Shown: positions 37,252-47,726, counted from the stretch's first letter. The stretch is DNA of 64,000 nucleotides from Sphingomonas hankookensis (GCF_001619955.1 NZ_LQQO01000011.1:62001-126000); one strand, 5' to 3'. Made by a program: numbers and translations. The notes: a model not told the origin generated them from the sequence alone.

Positions 37252-37434
37252 TCACGCCGCCTGCTGCGAACCCTCCGCCGGCATGACCGGCGCATAAGCG
37301 CGGTCGAGGTACAGGTTCGCCAGTTCGTAATGCGCGCTGACGACCTGTTCGTGGTCGGCCTGCTGCGCCAGTTCCAACTGCTGTTCGGCACGGCGTACGA
37401 AGTAGGACATTTCGTCCGGTCCAATCGAAGACAC
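37252..37434 (-). CDS. Small hypothetical helical protein
   Basis: Sixty residues beginning MSSIGPDEMSYFVRRAEQQL. The sequence is a predicted helical pair (RRAEQQLELAQQADHEQVVS and AHYELANLYLDRAY), reminiscent of a single TPR-like unit. I have no named family for it. A second start (MSYFVRR) is eight codons in. It stands between two palindrome-bearing gaps and next to another small minus-strand gene. Confidence 0.55.
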   Translation of the reverse strand: MSSIGPDEMSYFVRRAEQQLELAQQADHEQVVSAHYELANLYLDRAYAPVMPAEGSQQAA

Positions 37435-37601
37435 GACAACCTCTCAAGGACGTTCAACCGTCCGTTTCTGATACTCGCCCGGCGGAACCGGACGTGATTT
37501 GAACGCACGACAGGTTCCGGGGATGCGTGTCGCCGCAAATTCTGACGCCGTGATGACACCGCCGGTCGCAATGGGACATGCGGCGAACGACGCCGAATCA
37601 A

Positions 37602-37865
37602 TTACATACGACGGTGTTTTCCGCCGTAGCGCCCACCGATATAGGCGCCCAGCCGGTTCATCTCGCTGGCGGCGGCGATCGCCGCGTCGCTCTGGCAGGG
37701 CAGCGGATCATGGTCGCGGTCGGCGGCGCGGCTGGCGACCTTGGCCGCCAGTTCCTCGATATCCGCACGCGACAGCAGGTTCTTTTCGCGCAGGAGACAC
37801 AGCAGGCTCTGCAGGATCACCATGCTCTTCTCGCCGGCGGCATCGCACGGTTCGATCGGATTCAT
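37602..37865 (-). CDS. Small hypothetical protein
   Basis: Protein of 87 residues from ATG 37865, with a strong AAGGAGAGG ribosome binding site upstream. It reads MNPIEPCDAAGEKSMVILQS, then a helical stretch LLCLLREKNLLSRADIEELA and a basic end (GGRYGGKHRRM). No signal peptide or membrane segment. I do not recognise a family. Longer frames in the same phase run into the outer-membrane efflux gene region antisense-free but lack support. It is upstream of the small 37252-37434 gene on the same strand. Confidence 0.6.
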   Translation of the reverse strand: MNPIEPCDAAGEKSMVILQSLLCLLREKNLLSRADIEELAAKVASRAADRDHDPLPCQSDAAIAAASEMNRLGAYIGGRYGGKHRRM

Positions 37866-37971
37866 CGTTCCTCTCCTTATGGTTATACAGGAGAGCATAT
37901 GCCGATCCTGTCCGGACGCAAGGGGGCTGCGTCCGGTCGGGACCGGCAGGAAGTTCGACCGGGTGCCGCCG

Positions 37972-39438
37972 TCAGTTAAGTCCGCCCCCCAGCGTCCGGT
38001 ACAGCGTGACCAGGTTGGTCGCGCGCGCCAGCCGGGTCTGTACCAGCGTCTGCCGCGCGGCATAGCTGGTCCGCTGCGCATCCAGCGTGTTGAGGAACGA
38101 GTCGATCCCCGCCCGGTAGCGTGCGTCGGACAGTCGCTGGGCGGTCGCCGCCGCCTGCGCCTTGGCGGTCTGCGCCGACAGCTGCTCACCGATGGTCCCG
38201 CGCGTCGCCAGCGCGTCGGCGACTTCCCTGAACGCGGTCTGGAGCGTGCCTTCATAGGTCGCGACCGCCGCCAGCTGCTGCGCACGCGCGACCTCAACAT
38301 TGCCGCGCCGCTGGCCGCCGTCGAACAACGGCAGCGCCACGCCCGGCGAGACGGAGAATTGCTGCGTACCCGCACCGAACAGCCCGCCCAGCGCCGTGCT
38401 GATCGTGCCCAGCGTCGCGGTGAGCGAGATGGTCGGGAACAGCGCCGCGCGCGCCGCACCGATATTGGCATTGGCGGCATAGAGGCGGCGTTCTGCCTGC
38501 AGCACATCGGGGCGGCGCAACAGCACGGTCGACGACACGCCGGTCGGCAGGTTCGACAGGATCAGGTCGCGATCGCCCAGTTCCGCCGGCAATTGCTCGG
38601 CCGGGACGGTGGTACCCGCCAGAAGGTTGATCGCATTCTGGTCCTGCGCGATCTGCGCGGTCAGCGCGGCGATATCGTTACGCGCCTGCTGATAGCTGGT
38701 CTCGGCCTGCTGAACCTCCAGTTCGGAGATGACGCCGACCCGGAACTGGGCGCGGGTCAGCTCCAGCGTCCGGCCGAAGCTGGCCAGCGTTTCGCGCGAC
38801 AGGCGCAACTGGTCCTGATCGGCGGCCATGGTCAGCCACGCGGTCGCGACTTCACCGATCAACGCGATCCGCGCCGCCCGCTGCGCCTCTTCGGTCGCGA
38901 AATATTCCTGGAGCGCCGCCTGGCTGAGATTGCGCACCCGACCGAACAGGTCGAGTTCGAAGGCGGAGAAGCCGACCGACGCCTGATAGATTTCGAGGTT
39001 GCCGGTCTGCGCGGGCACGCCGCCCACCCCGCCGGCGCCCCCTGCCCCACCGGCACCGCCCAGCGCGCCGAACGGGTTGTTGGTGTAGGTGACGCCGCCA
39101 TTGGCCGCCGTCGTCGGCACCTGGCTGGCGCGGGTCACGCGGTACTGGGCGCGGGCGGCGAGCACATTGGCCGCCGTCACGCGGTAATCGCGATTATTCT
39201 CCAGCGCCGTCGCGATCACCGCCTGCAACCGCGGATCAACGAAGAAGTCGCGATAGCCGATCCGCGTCACATCGGCCTGTTCGGCGCCCAGCACCGGGTA
39301 CGGCCCGCCCTGCGGCAGCGTCAGCGGGATCGCCCCCTCCGGCCGGACATTCTTGGGCGCAAGGTTGCATCCCGCCAGTGCGGTGGTGGCGAAAAGGAGG
39401 GTCAGACTACGCAGCGTCATCACTTTGCTCATGGTCAT
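37972..39438 (-). CDS. RND efflux outer-membrane channel, NodT/OprM family
   Basis: Outer-membrane lipoprotein channel of 488 residues (TolC-like trimer). The N-terminus has a signal and lipobox ([17 protein letters not shown]). Coiled-coil barrels repeat twice: [40 protein letters not shown], and [20 protein letters not shown] near the end. The motif [20 protein letters not shown] is diagnostic of NodT-type proteins. A Gly/Ala-rich insert ([18 protein letters not shown]) near residue 125 is unusual. The ATG at 39438 overlaps the permease stop as ATGA. Third gene of the operon. Confidence 0.94.
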   Translation of the reverse strand: MTMSKVMTLRSLTLLFATTALAGCNLAPKNVRPEGAIPLTLPQGGPYPVLGAEQADVTRIGYRDFFVDPRLQAVIATALENNRDYRVTAANVLAARAQYRVTRASQVPTTAANGGVTYTNNPFGALGGAGGAGGAGGVGGVPAQTGNLEIYQASVGFSAFELDLFGRVRNLSQAALQEYFATEEAQRAARIALIGEVATAWLTMAADQDQLRLSRETLASFGRTLELTRAQFRVGVISELEVQQAETSYQQARNDIAALTAQIAQDQNAINLLAGTTVPAEQLPAELGDRDLILSNLPTGVSSTVLLRRPDVLQAERRLYAANANIGAARAALFPTISLTATLGTISTALGGLFGAGTQQFSVSPGVALPLFDGGQRRGNVEVARAQQLAAVATYEGTLQTAFREVADALATRGTIGEQLSAQTAKAQAAATAQRLSDARYRAGIDSFLNTLDAQRTSYAARQTLVQTRLARATNLVTLYRTLGGGLN

Positions 39439-42400
39439 GCCCCCTGCGGCGCGGGTTCGCCGCCATCGGAGGACCGGTTGCCGCCATCGGGTTCGACGTC
39501 GTCGTTCGCGGACGGCCGGTTGGCGGACGGAGTGTCCTTGCCGCCGTGCCCGAACAGGCGCAGCACGACGACGAAGAACATCGGTACGAAGAAGATCGCA
39601 AGGACCGTCGCCGACAACATGCCGCCGACCACCGCCCGGCCGATCGCGTTCTGGCCACCGGCACCGGCACCGGTGCTGATCGCCAGCGGCAACACGCCGA
39701 ACACGAAGGCAAGCGAGGTCATCAGGATCGGACGCAGGCGCAGCCGCGCCGCCTCAACCGCCGCATCGACCGCGTTCAGGCCGTCGGCCATCCGCTCCTC
39801 GGCAAACTCGACGATCAGGATCGCGTTCTTCGCCGACACGCCGATGGTCGTGATCAGACCGACCTGCAGATAGATGTCGTTGTTCAGCCCCGTCAGCCAC
39901 GCCGCGAGCAGCGCGCCGAGGATACCCAGCGGCACCACCAGCATGACCGAGATCGGCACCGACCAGCTTTCATACAGTGCGGCAAGGCACAGGAACACGA
40001 TCAGCAGCGACAGGGCGTAGAGTGCCGGCGCCTGACCACCCGACAGCCGTTCCTCAAACGACAGGCCGGTCCATTCCAGTGCGGTGCCCGGCGGCAGCTT
40101 GGCATGGATTTCCTCCATCGCCTCCATCGCCGCACCGGTGCTGAGGCCCGGTCCCGGCGACCCCTGCAGCTGCATCGCCGACTGCCCGTTATAGCGGGTC
40201 AGCGACACCGGAGCGTTGGCCCATTCCAGCGTCGAGAAGGCGGTGAACGGCACCATCTGTCCGGTGGCGTTGCGCACATACAGGTCGCCGACATCCTCCG
40301 GCGCGAGGCGATAGGGGGCATCGGCCTGGACATAGACGCGCTTCACGCGACCGCGATCGATGAAGTCGTTGATGTACCCGCCGCCCCATGCGGTCGCGAT
40401 GGTCGAGTTGACGTCGGCGAGGTCGAGCCCGAGCGCGCGCGCCTTGTCCTCGTCGATCTTGACCTTGAGCTGCGGCGCATCCTCCAGGCTGAGCGGACGG
40501 ACCTGTGCCACGCGCGGGTCCTGCGCCGCCATGCCCAGCATCATGTTGCGTGCCTGCACCAGCCGTTCATGGCCGATGCCGCCGGTATCGACCAGCTGCA
40601 CGTCGAAGCCGGTGGCGTTGCCCAGCTCCTGCACCGCGGGCGGGACCAGCGCAAAGATCAGCCCGTCCTTATACCCGGCGAACGTGCCCATCGCGCGGCC
40701 GACGATCGCCTGCGCCTTGTTGTCGGCACCGCTGCGCTCCTCCCATGGCTTGAGGTTGACGAACACCAGACCGGCATTCTGCCCCTGCCCCGCGAAGCTG
40801 AAACCGTTGATGGTGAACACACCGGCGACATTGCCGCTTTCCTGTTTCAGGAAATGGTTGCGCACCAGCGTCAGCCCCTTGTCGGTACGGCTGCTCGTCG
40901 CACCCGCCGGACCCTGGACCAGCGCCAGCACCGTCCCCTGATCCTCGTCGGGCAGGAAGCCCGAGGGCAGGCGCGTGAACACGAACACCATGCCCAGCAC
41001 GATCAGCAGATAGACCAGCATCGACCGCTTCCAGCTGCGCGTGGTGCGCCGGACGCCGTTCTCGTACTTATGCTGGCTGCGTTCGAACCGGTCGTTGAAC
41101 CAGCGGAAGAAGCGCGCGAGCGGGCCGTTGCCCTGCTCATGCTTGTGCGGGTCGTGCGGTTTCAGGATCGTGGCGCAGAGTGCCGGCGTCAGGATCAGCG
41201 CAACCAGCACCGAGAGCACCATCGCCGAGACGATCGTGATCGAGAACTGGCGATAGATCACGCCGGTCGACCCGCCGAAGAACGCCATCGGCAGGAACAC
41301 CGCCGACAGGACGAGGCCGATACCCACCAGCGCGCTGGTGATCTCGTCCATCGACTTGCGCGCGGCTTCCCTGGGGCTCAACCCCTCGGTCTGGATCAGG
41401 CGTTCGACGTTTTCGACGACGACGATCGCGTCGTCGACCAGCAACCCGATCGCCAGCACCATGCCGAACAACGTCAACGTGTTGATGGTGAAACCGGCGA
41501 CGGCCATCACCGCGAAGGTGCCGAGCAGCACCACCGGCACCGCGATGGTCGGAATGATCGTCGCGCGCCAGTTCTGGAGGAACAGGAACATCACGAGGAA
41601 GACGAGGACCACCGCCTCGATCAGCGTGTGGATGACCTGTTCGACCGACAGGCGGACGAACGGCGTCGTGTCGTACGGGTAGATGACCTTGACGTCGCCC
41701 GGCAGGCCGCGCCCGATTTCCTCGGCGCGCTGCTTGACCAGTTCGACTGTGTCGAGCGCATTGGCACCGGCGGCAAGGCGCACGCCGAAGCCCGAGGCGG
41801 GCTTGCCGTTATACTGCACGTCGAAGACGTAATTCTCGGCACCCAGCTCGACCCGCGCGACATCGCCCAGCCGGACGACCGCGCCGTCCGCGTTGGTCTT
41901 CAGGCGGATATTGGCGAACTGCTCGGGCGTCTGGAGCCGCGACTGCACGCTGACCGTGGCGTTGAGCATCTGCTCCTTGGGCGCCGGCTGCGCGCCGATC
42001 TGGCCGGCCGAAACCTGGGCGTTCTGCGACTGCACCGCCGACGTCACGTCGGCGACGGTCAGCTGGTAGCTGTTGAGCTTGATCGGATCGAGCCAGATGC
42101 GCATCGCATATTGCGCGCCGAACACCTGCAACTGGCCGACCCCGCTTACGCGGCTGATCGGGTCCTGGAACTGCGACACGACCATGTCGGACAGATCGTT
42201 GTTGCTGTGCGATCCGTCGGTCGACACGAGGCCGACGACCAGCAGGAAGCTGGCGGCGGACTTGGTGACCTGAATCCCCTGGCGCTGGACCTCCTGCGGC
42301 AGCAGCGGGGTCGCCGCCTGCAGCTTGTTCTGCACCTGCACCTGCGCAATGTCGGGATCGGTGCCCTGTTCGAACGTCAGCGTGATCGTCACCGTCCCCG

Positions 42401-42653
42401 CCGAGGAGGACGAGGACGAGAAGTAGCGCAGGTTATCGATGCCCTTGAGCTGCTGCTCGATGATCTGGGTCGTCGTGCGCTCCAGCGTCTCGGCATCCGC
42501 ACCCGGATAGGTGGCGGTGATCGCGACGGCGGGCGGCGCGATTTCCGGAAACTGGGCGATCGGCAGGCTGCGGATCGCGATCGCGCCGGCCAGCATCATG
42601 ACGATGGCGATGACCCATGCGAAGATGGGCCGGTCGATGAAATAGCGGGACAT
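39435..42653 (-). CDS. RND multidrug efflux permease (AcrB/MexB, HAE1 family)
   Basis: Proton-driven trimeric inner-membrane pump of 1072 residues, the family length. The N-terminus [20 protein letters not shown] is canonical. Proton-relay aspartates appear in [20 protein letters not shown] (helix 4). Other blocks are [40 protein letters not shown] and [15 protein letters not shown]. The C-terminus ends with a charged tail ([19 protein letters not shown]). It lies 6 bases after the adaptor gene and overlaps the outer-membrane gene. Substrates are not predictable in detail; hydrophobic drugs or solvents are typical. Confidence 0.97.
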   Translation of the reverse strand: MSRYFIDRPIFAWVIAIVMMLAGAIAIRSLPIAQFPEIAPPAVAITATYPGADAETLERTTTQIIEQQLKGIDNLRYFSSSSSSAGTVTITLTFEQGTDPDIAQVQVQNKLQAATPLLPQEVQRQGIQVTKSAASFLLVVGLVSTDGSHSNNDLSDMVVSQFQDPISRVSGVGQLQVFGAQYAMRIWLDPIKLNSYQLTVADVTSAVQSQNAQVSAGQIGAQPAPKEQMLNATVSVQSRLQTPEQFANIRLKTNADGAVVRLGDVARVELGAENYVFDVQYNGKPASGFGVRLAAGANALDTVELVKQRAEEIGRGLPGDVKVIYPYDTTPFVRLSVEQVIHTLIEAVVLVFLVMFLFLQNWRATIIPTIAVPVVLLGTFAVMAVAGFTINTLTLFGMVLAIGLLVDDAIVVVENVERLIQTEGLSPREAARKSMDEITSALVGIGLVLSAVFLPMAFFGGSTGVIYRQFSITIVSAMVLSVLVALILTPALCATILKPHDPHKHEQGNGPLARFFRWFNDRFERSQHKYENGVRRTTRSWKRSMLVYLLIVLGMVFVFTRLPSGFLPDEDQGTVLALVQGPAGATSSRTDKGLTLVRNHFLKQESGNVAGVFTINGFSFAGQGQNAGLVFVNLKPWEERSGADNKAQAIVGRAMGTFAGYKDGLIFALVPPAVQELGNATGFDVQLVDTGGIGHERLVQARNMMLGMAAQDPRVAQVRPLSLEDAPQLKVKIDEDKARALGLDLADVNSTIATAWGGGYINDFIDRGRVKRVYVQADAPYRLAPEDVGDLYVRNATGQMVPFTAFSTLEWANAPVSLTRYNGQSAMQLQGSPGPGLSTGAAMEAMEEIHAKLPPGTALEWTGLSFEERLSGGQAPALYALSLLIVFLCLAALYESWSVPISVMLVVPLGILGALLAAWLTGLNNDIYLQVGLITTIGVSAKNAILIVEFAEERMADGLNAVDAAVEAARLRLRPILMTSLAFVFGVLPLAISTGAGAGGQNAIGRAVVGGMLSATVLAIFFVPMFFVVVLRLFGHGGKDTPSANRPSANDDVEPDGGNRSSDGGEPAPQGA

Positions 42654-42659
42654 GGCTCT

Positions 42660-43853
42660 TTACTTCGCCTGTGCCTGGGGCCCGCCCGCCGGGGCGGCAC
42701 CCTGCGGTGCCTGCCCCTCGGGCTGCGGCTTCCACGGATAGCCCTTCACCGGGGTGCCCGGCTGGAGCATCTGCGCGCCCTCGATCACGACCTTGTCGCC
42801 CGGTTGCAGGCCGCCGGTAACCAGCCACTGGTCGCCCACGGTGCGCTGCGTCTGGAGCGGACGCGGGGCCAGCTTGCCATCGGCACCGATGACGAGGACG
42901 GTCGCCGCCCCCTTCGGATCGCGCGTCACCGCACGCTGCGGCACGAGGATGCCGTTGGCCTTCGTCCCCTCGACCAGTTCGGCACGGACATACATGCCCG
43001 GCAGCAGCAGCCCGCGCGGGTTGGAAAAGACCGCGCGGATCGCCTGCGTGCCGGTCGCCGGATCGACGGTGACGTCGGTGAACTTCAGCGTACCTTCCAT
43101 CGGATAGGTGCTGCCATCCTCCAGCTTCAGCCGGACGCGCGCCGCGCCGGTGCCGCGCGACAGGTCGCCGTCCATGATCTGCTGGCGCAGCTTCAACAGG
43201 TCGGCGCTCGACTGCTGGATATCGACATAGATCGGGTCGAGCCGCTGGATCGTGGTCAGCGCTTCGGTCTGCGCGGCCGATACCAGCGCGCCGGTGGTCG
43301 ATACCGACCGCCCGATCCGGCCGGAAATCGGCGCGCGGATGGTGGTGCGCGACAGGTCGATCTGCGCCTGTTGCAGTGCGGCGCGCTGGGCGGCGATATC
43401 GGCCTCGGCCTGCTGCGCGCCGGTCACCGCATTTTCATATTCCTGGCGGCTGATCGCGTTGATCTTGACCAGTTCGCCATAGCGCCGCGCGAGGTTGCGG
43501 GTCGAGGCGATCGAGGCCTGCGCCCGCGACAGCGCGGCCCGCGCGCTGGCGACCGCCGCCTGATACGGCGCGGGATCGATGCGATAGAGCGGCTGGCCCT
43601 GACGCACATAATCGCCTTCCTGGAACAGGCGGGCGAGGATCAGCCCGTTGACCTGCGGCCGGACGTCGGACGTCTCATAGGGCGCGGTGCGGCCGGGCAG
43701 TTCGGTGGTCAGCGTCACCGGCTGCTGCTGGACGGTCACGAACCCGACCTGTGGCGGCCCCTGCGGTGCGCCTTGCTGCTGCTGCGACTCGCCGCCGCCC
43801 CCGCAAGCCGAAAGGATGAGCGCCAGTGCCAGTGGGGCCATGCGATTTTTCAT
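42660..43853 (-). CDS. RND efflux periplasmic adaptor (AcrA/MexA family)
   Basis: Membrane-fusion lipoprotein of 397 residues. From ATG 43853 it has the signal/lipobox MAPLALALILSACGGGG. The lipoyl and hairpin domains are visible (NGLILARLFQEGDYVRQGQP; ALSRAQASIASTRNLARRY; LSRTTIRAPISGRIGRS), followed by beta-barrel TLKFTDVTVDPATGTQAIRA and RAELVEGTKANGILVPQRAV. It is the first gene of the operon and is divergent from a TetR-type regulator, with a palindromic operator in between. Confidence 0.95.
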   Translation of the reverse strand: MKNRMAPLALALILSACGGGGESQQQQGAPQGPPQVGFVTVQQQPVTLTTELPGRTAPYETSDVRPQVNGLILARLFQEGDYVRQGQPLYRIDPAPYQAAVASARAALSRAQASIASTRNLARRYGELVKINAISRQEYENAVTGAQQAEADIAAQRAALQQAQIDLSRTTIRAPISGRIGRSVSTTGALVSAAQTEALTTIQRLDPIYVDIQQSSADLLKLRQQIMDGDLSRGTGAARVRLKLEDGSTYPMEGTLKFTDVTVDPATGTQAIRAVFSNPRGLLLPGMYVRAELVEGTKANGILVPQRAVTRDPKGAATVLVIGADGKLAPRPLQTQRTVGDQWLVTGGLQPGDKVVIEGAQMLQPGTPVKGYPWKPQPEGQAPQGAAPAGGPQAQAK

Positions 43854-43879
43854 GAACGTCCTCGACGGATGTGCTAAAC

Positions 43880-43899
43880 GTGAGTGATAGATCACTCAC
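43880..43899. promoter_or_regulatory. Candidate TetR-type operator between efflux operon and regulator
   Basis: GTGAGTGA-TAGA-TCACTCAC, perfect 8-bp arms with a 4-base centre. It lies 26 bases upstream of the adaptor start and 59 upstream of the TetR start, a standard place for autoregulation and repression of the divergent efflux operon. Confidence 0.85.
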
Positions 43900-43958
43900 A
43901 CTTTGCGGCGGGTAGGCCGCGATTGCGATTGTGGCAAGAGGGTACAGGTGAACCACAA

Positions 43959-44630
43959 GTGAATTTGTTGCAGTGCGGAGAGGCATGTCGCGCCAGCCGG
44001 GCGGCGGCACGTCGCGAAAAACTGGTCAGCGTGGCCCGGCGACTGTTCGCCGAACAGGGTTTCCACGGCACCGGCGTCGCCCAGCTGGCCGCCGAGTCGG
44101 GGATCAAGGTCGGGCAGATCTACCGCGACTTCGCCGACAAGGAGGCGATCGTTGCGGAGATCGTCGAGAGCGATCTGGCAGTCTTCCTGAACGATCAGGA
44201 CATGACCCGCGCGATCGAGCATCGCGACGTGGCTGCGCTGCGGGAATGGCTGCGCGAGTTCCTGCGCTGCGGCAGCGACGGCGAACCCGATCCGCTGTTC
44301 GCGGAGATCATGGCGGAGGCGGCGCGCAACGACCGGATCCGCACCATCGCGCACACGATCAACCGCAGCGTGTCGGCGGCGCTGATGCGCGTGCTGGAAG
44401 CGCTGGCGCCCGACGAGTCGCAGGCCGAGGCACGCAGCCGGCTGTGCGACATGATCCTGACGATGAGCGCGGGCGTCCTGTATCGCCGGATCGGCGACCC
44501 GGATTTCGAAGAAGCCGCGACCTTTCGCCGCCTGATCGGCGTTCTCGACGCCTATATCGACGTCCTGATCGGACCGGAGCCGGACCCGATCTTCGAAAAC
44601 AGCCGTTGCGGTTTCGTGACGCCGAAGTAG
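43959..44630 (+). CDS. TetR/AcrR family transcriptional regulator of the efflux operon
   Basis: Repressor of 223 residues. The N-terminal TetR helix-turn-helix is LVSVARRLFAEQGFHGTGVA, then QLAAESGIKVGQIYRDFADK followed by EAIVAEIVESDLAVFL. The C-terminal ligand domain is all-helical. I start at GTG 43959 (MNLLQCGEACRASRAAARRE). An in-frame GTG at 43884 would sit inside the operator palindrome and is rejected. Divergence from the efflux adaptor with a perfect palindrome between them strongly suggests local control. Confidence 0.92.
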   Translation: MNLLQCGEACRASRAAARREKLVSVARRLFAEQGFHGTGVAQLAAESGIKVGQIYRDFADKEAIVAEIVESDLAVFLNDQDMTRAIEHRDVAALREWLREFLRCGSDGEPDPLFAEIMAEAARNDRIRTIAHTINRSVSAALMRVLEALAPDESQAEARSRLCDMILTMSAGVLYRRIGDPDFEEAATFRRLIGVLDAYIDVLIGPEPDPIFENSRCGFVTPK

Positions 44631-44666
44631 AGTTACGGAGCGCACTCCCTTGCGCAGCCGTCGCAG

Positions 44667-44692
44667 GCCCCGTCCGGACCACCGGGCGGGGC
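44667..44692. terminator. Hairpin terminator between convergent tetR and GNAT genes
   Basis: GCCCCGTCCGG paired with CCGGGCGGGGC (one G-T wobble), loop ACCA. Only a short T-run follows on the plus strand. It separates two convergent transcription units. Confidence 0.65.
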
Positions 44693-44710
44693 TTGTCGCA
44701 TCCGGGCAGG

Positions 44711-45226
44711 TCACCCGATGTTCCGGTCGAGCACGACGAACGACAAGGCCATACGCGGCAGCCCGAACCGCGGGTCATCCATCGGAAAAGGCCGGGTTTC
44801 TCCGGTCCGCGCATAGCCCAGGCGTTCATACCACGCGATCAGTTCGCCCCGCGCGGCGATGACCGTCATCTCCATCCGCGTCGCGCCGTGTTCCGTGCGG
44901 GCATAGGCCTCCGCCGCCGCGACCAGCCGCCGCCCGAGTCCCGTCGCCTGCCGGTCGGGCCGGACCGACAACATGCCGAGCGCCGAGCGTCCCATTCCGG
45001 CACGCTTCGCCTCGACGCAGCCGATCAGTGCATGGCCGTCCAGCGCGATCAGGATGGTGCGGTCGGGATCGGCGATCGCATCGGCCAGCGCAGCCGGATC
45101 GGTACGCTGGCCGTCCAATAGGTCGGCCTCGTGCGTCCAGCCACCCCGCGCGCTGTCGCCACGAAACGCCGATTCGACCAGCGCGTGCAGCGCGGGGATG
45201 TCCGCCGGGGTCGCGACCCGGATCAT
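44711..45226 (-). CDS. GNAT family N-acetyltransferase
   Basis: Acetyl-CoA dependent acetyltransferase of 171 residues. It has the N-terminal MIRVATPADIPALHALVESA, the beta4 region ALGMLSVRPDRQATGLGRRL with the pyrophosphate-binding Q/R-x-x-G-x-G/A (RQATGLG), and the C-terminal AWYERLGYARTGETRPF. The substrate is unknown. It is the last gene of the EmrAB-like operon, its ATG overlapping the outer-membrane gene stop by four bases. It could modify a compound exported by the pump, which is inference. Confidence 0.9.
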   Translation of the reverse strand: MIRVATPADIPALHALVESAFRGDSARGGWTHEADLLDGQRTDPAALADAIADPDRTILIALDGHALIGCVEAKRAGMGRSALGMLSVRPDRQATGLGRRLVAAAEAYARTEHGATRMEMTVIAARGELIAWYERLGYARTGETRPFPMDDPRFGLPRMALSFVVLDRNIG

Positions 45227-46581
45227 CCGCCCCAGCCCCCGCCCATCGCTTGATACAGCGCCACCAGCGCGTTCAACTGGTCGGCACGGGTCTGCTCCAG
45301 CGACAATTCGGCGCTGAACAAGGCGCGCTGGGCATCCAGCTGCTCGAGATACGGGCTGTACCCGGCGCGATAGCGGTTGGTGGCGTGGCGCAGCGCCTCC
45401 GCCGTCGCGGTCCGCTGCGTTTCCAGCGCGCGTCGCTGTGCAGCCAGCCGGTCGACCGCCGCCAGCGCGTCCTCGACCTCGCGAAACGCGGTCAGCACGC
45501 TGCGCTGATAGGCGAAGGCCGCCTGATCGCGCCGCGCGGTCGCCGCATCGTAATTGCCGCGCAGCTGCCCGCCCCGGAACAGCGGTGCCAGCACGCTCGC
45601 CCCGATCGACCAGATGCCGACCGGATTGGGCAAGGCGCTCGACAGCACCTCGCCGGTCGATCCGGTCAGGCGCAGCTGCGGCAGGAACTGCGCGCGCGCC
45701 GCCGCCAGCGATGCATCGCTTGCCGCCAGCGACGCCTCTGCCTGCGCGATATCCGGCCGGCGGCGCAGCAGGTCGGACGGCAGACCGGCGGGGATCGGCG
45801 GCGGCACCAGCGCCTCCAGCGGCCGTCCGCGCGCGATGGCGCGCGGCGGGGTGCCGGTCAGCAGCGACAGCGCATTTTCTTGCCGCCGCGCGAGAAGCTC
45901 CAGCTGCGGCAGGGTCTGGGTCACGGCGGCATATTCCGCCTCCGCCTGCCGCAGTTCGAGCTGCGAGGTATAGCCCGCTTCCGCCCGCGACCGGGCGATG
46001 CGCAGCGCCTCCCCACGCGACGCGATCGTCGCCCGCACCGTTGCGATCCGCGCATCCAGCCCGCGCAACGTGACATACCCGCTGGCGGTGGCAGCGGCGA
46101 CGGACAGCCGCGCGGTATCGGCGGCAGCGGCAGCGGCATCGCCGGTCAGTCGCGCGGCATCGATGGTGCGCCCGACCCGGCCGAACAGGTCGACCTCATA
46201 AGCCGACTGGAACACCGGTTGCAGCGAGGTGCCCGTCGTCGCCGAGCCGAACGCATTGAGCGCACGCTGTTCGATCAGCCCGACGCCCGCATCGAGCGTC
46301 GGGAAGCGCGCCGCGCGCGCCACCCGCTCGGCCGCCCGTGCCTCCGCCACCCGCGCCACCGCAACGGCGATGTCGGGATTGTTGGCGAGCGCCGCCGTTA
46401 CCAGCCGCGTCAGTTCGGGATCGCCGAACGCTTCCCACCAGTTCGCCGCTAGGGTCGCGGTGCCGGGCAGCGTCGTGCGCCACGCGGCCGGCGGCGTGAC
46501 GCTGGCCGCCTCGGGTCGCGGCCGCTTGGCCGGGGTACAGGCGCCCAGCAGCGCCAACCCTAGGAGCGCAGCCCGTTTCAT
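45223..46581 (-). CDS. Outer-membrane efflux channel, NodT family (EmrAB-associated)
   Basis: TolC-like lipoprotein of 452 residues from ATG 46581, with lipobox-like LLGLALLGACTPAKRP. The blocks WWEAFGDPELTRLVTAALAN, VFQSAYEVDLFGRVGRTIDA, RRRPDIAQAEASLAASDASL and SVLTAFREVEDALAAVD are NodT-type signatures. It overlaps emrA upstream and the GNAT gene downstream by four bases each. With EmrA and EmrB it would complete a tripartite MFS pump across both membranes. Confidence 0.94.
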   Translation of the reverse strand: MKRAALLGLALLGACTPAKRPRPEAASVTPPAAWRTTLPGTATLAANWWEAFGDPELTRLVTAALANNPDIAVAVARVAEARAAERVARAARFPTLDAGVGLIEQRALNAFGSATTGTSLQPVFQSAYEVDLFGRVGRTIDAARLTGDAAAAAADTARLSVAAATASGYVTLRGLDARIATVRATIASRGEALRIARSRAEAGYTSQLELRQAEAEYAAVTQTLPQLELLARRQENALSLLTGTPPRAIARGRPLEALVPPPIPAGLPSDLLRRRPDIAQAEASLAASDASLAAARAQFLPQLRLTGSTGEVLSSALPNPVGIWSIGASVLAPLFRGGQLRGNYDAATARRDQAAFAYQRSVLTAFREVEDALAAVDRLAAQRRALETQRTATAEALRHATNRYRAGYSPYLEQLDAQRALFSAELSLEQTRADQLNALVALYQAMGGGWGG

Positions 46582-47726
46582 CGCGCCGCCGGCGACGTGC
46601 CGCCGCGCGTGTCGACCCGCGCCTCGACCGACATGCCGGGCCGCAGCCGCTGGAACAGCGGATCGTTGCGGTCGATCGCGATCCGGACCGGGATACGCTG
46701 CGCCACCTTCACGAAATTGCCGGTGGCGTTGTCGGCGCGGATCACCGCGAACTCGTTGGCCGCCGCCGGAGCGATCCGCTCGACCCGACCGTGCAGCTCG
46801 GCGCGGTCCAGCGCGTCGACGCGGATCGTCGCCGGCTGTCCCGGTGCGATGCGCGCGGTCTGCGCTTCCTTGAAATTGGCGGTCACCCACACGGTCGGCG
46901 GGACCAGGAACATCATCTGGGTGCCCGCCGTCACATATTGGCCCAGCCGGACGCCGACCTCACCCAGCCGCCCGTCCTGCGGCGCACGGATGACGGTATT
47001 GGCCAGATCGATCTCGGCCAGTCGCACCGCCGCCTTCGCATTCTCGACCGCCGCCGACAGCCCGCCGCGCCCGACCGTGACGGTCCGCACCTGTTCCTGT
47101 GCGACGCTGCGCTGCGCCCGCGCCTGCGCGACCCCCGCCTCGGCGGCGCGCAGGGCGGCGAGCGTCTGGTCGCGTTCGCGCAGCGACACCGATCCTTCGC
47201 GCACCAGATCGTTGACGCGCGCCTTGTCCGCCTGCGCCCGGGCCAGCTGCGCCCGCGCATTCTGCACCGCCGCGTCCTGTCCGCCCAGGCTCGCCTCGCT
47301 CGACCGCTCGCTCTGCTGCGAATTGGCGAGGTTCGCCTGTTGCGCCGCCAGCTGCGCCCGCGCCTGGTCGACCCGCTGGCGATAGATGCGGTCGTCGATC
47401 CGGGCGAGCACCTGCCCGCCCTTCACGTCCTGAAAATCGCGGACCAGCACCTCCGTCACATAGCCGTTGACCTGTGGCGCGATGATCGTCGTCTGCCCAC
47501 GGACGTAGGCGTTGTCGGTCGCCTGGATCGCACTGCCGAACGGCCACAGCCCCCAGGCATAGAGCGCCAGCGCCACCCCGCCGAGCAGCAGCGCGACGAA
47601 GCCGATCGTCGATTTGAGGCTGCCCCGCGGCGGTGCCCAGCCGCGCGCCTTGGTCGGTTCCTGCGGCACCTCGACCGGATCGGCCAGCCGCTCTGCTTCG
47701 TCTCTGGAAAGTTGGGTATCGGTCAT
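46578..47726 (-). CDS. emrA: EmrA/HlyD family membrane-fusion protein
   Basis: Periplasmic adaptor of 382 residues from ATG 47726. One membrane anchor (IGFVALLLGGVALALYAWGL) is followed by AIQATDNAYVRGQTTIIAPQ, the EmrA signature, then VNGYVTEVLVRDFQDVKGGQ. A long coiled coil (RVDQARAQLAAQQANLANSQ through RAQRSVAQEQVRTV) leads to TVIRAPQDGRLGEVGVRLGQ and FKEAQTARIAPGQPATIRVD. It links the MFS permease to the outer-membrane channel. Its start overlaps the emrB stop as ATGA. Intact, unlike emrB. Confidence 0.94.
   Translation of the reverse strand: MTDTQLSRDEAERLADPVEVPQEPTKARGWAPPRGSLKSTIGFVALLLGGVALALYAWGLWPFGSAIQATDNAYVRGQTTIIAPQVNGYVTEVLVRDFQDVKGGQVLARIDDRIYRQRVDQARAQLAAQQANLANSQQSERSSEASLGGQDAAVQNARAQLARAQADKARVNDLVREGSVSLRERDQTLAALRAAEAGVAQARAQRSVAQEQVRTVTVGRGGLSAAVENAKAAVRLAEIDLANTVIRAPQDGRLGEVGVRLGQYVTAGTQMMFLVPPTVWVTANFKEAQTARIAPGQPATIRVDALDRAELHGRVERIAPAAANEFAVIRADNATGNFVKVAQRIPVRIAIDRNDPLFQRLRPGMSVEARVDTRGGTSPAAR

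Noticed and set aside
39378..43877. Very long plus-strand open frame antisense to the RND permease and adaptor
   Set aside because: It is rich in Arg, His, Gln and Asp, has no family resemblance, and lies opposite two genes with clear conserved motifs. It is a product of high GC at third codon positions.
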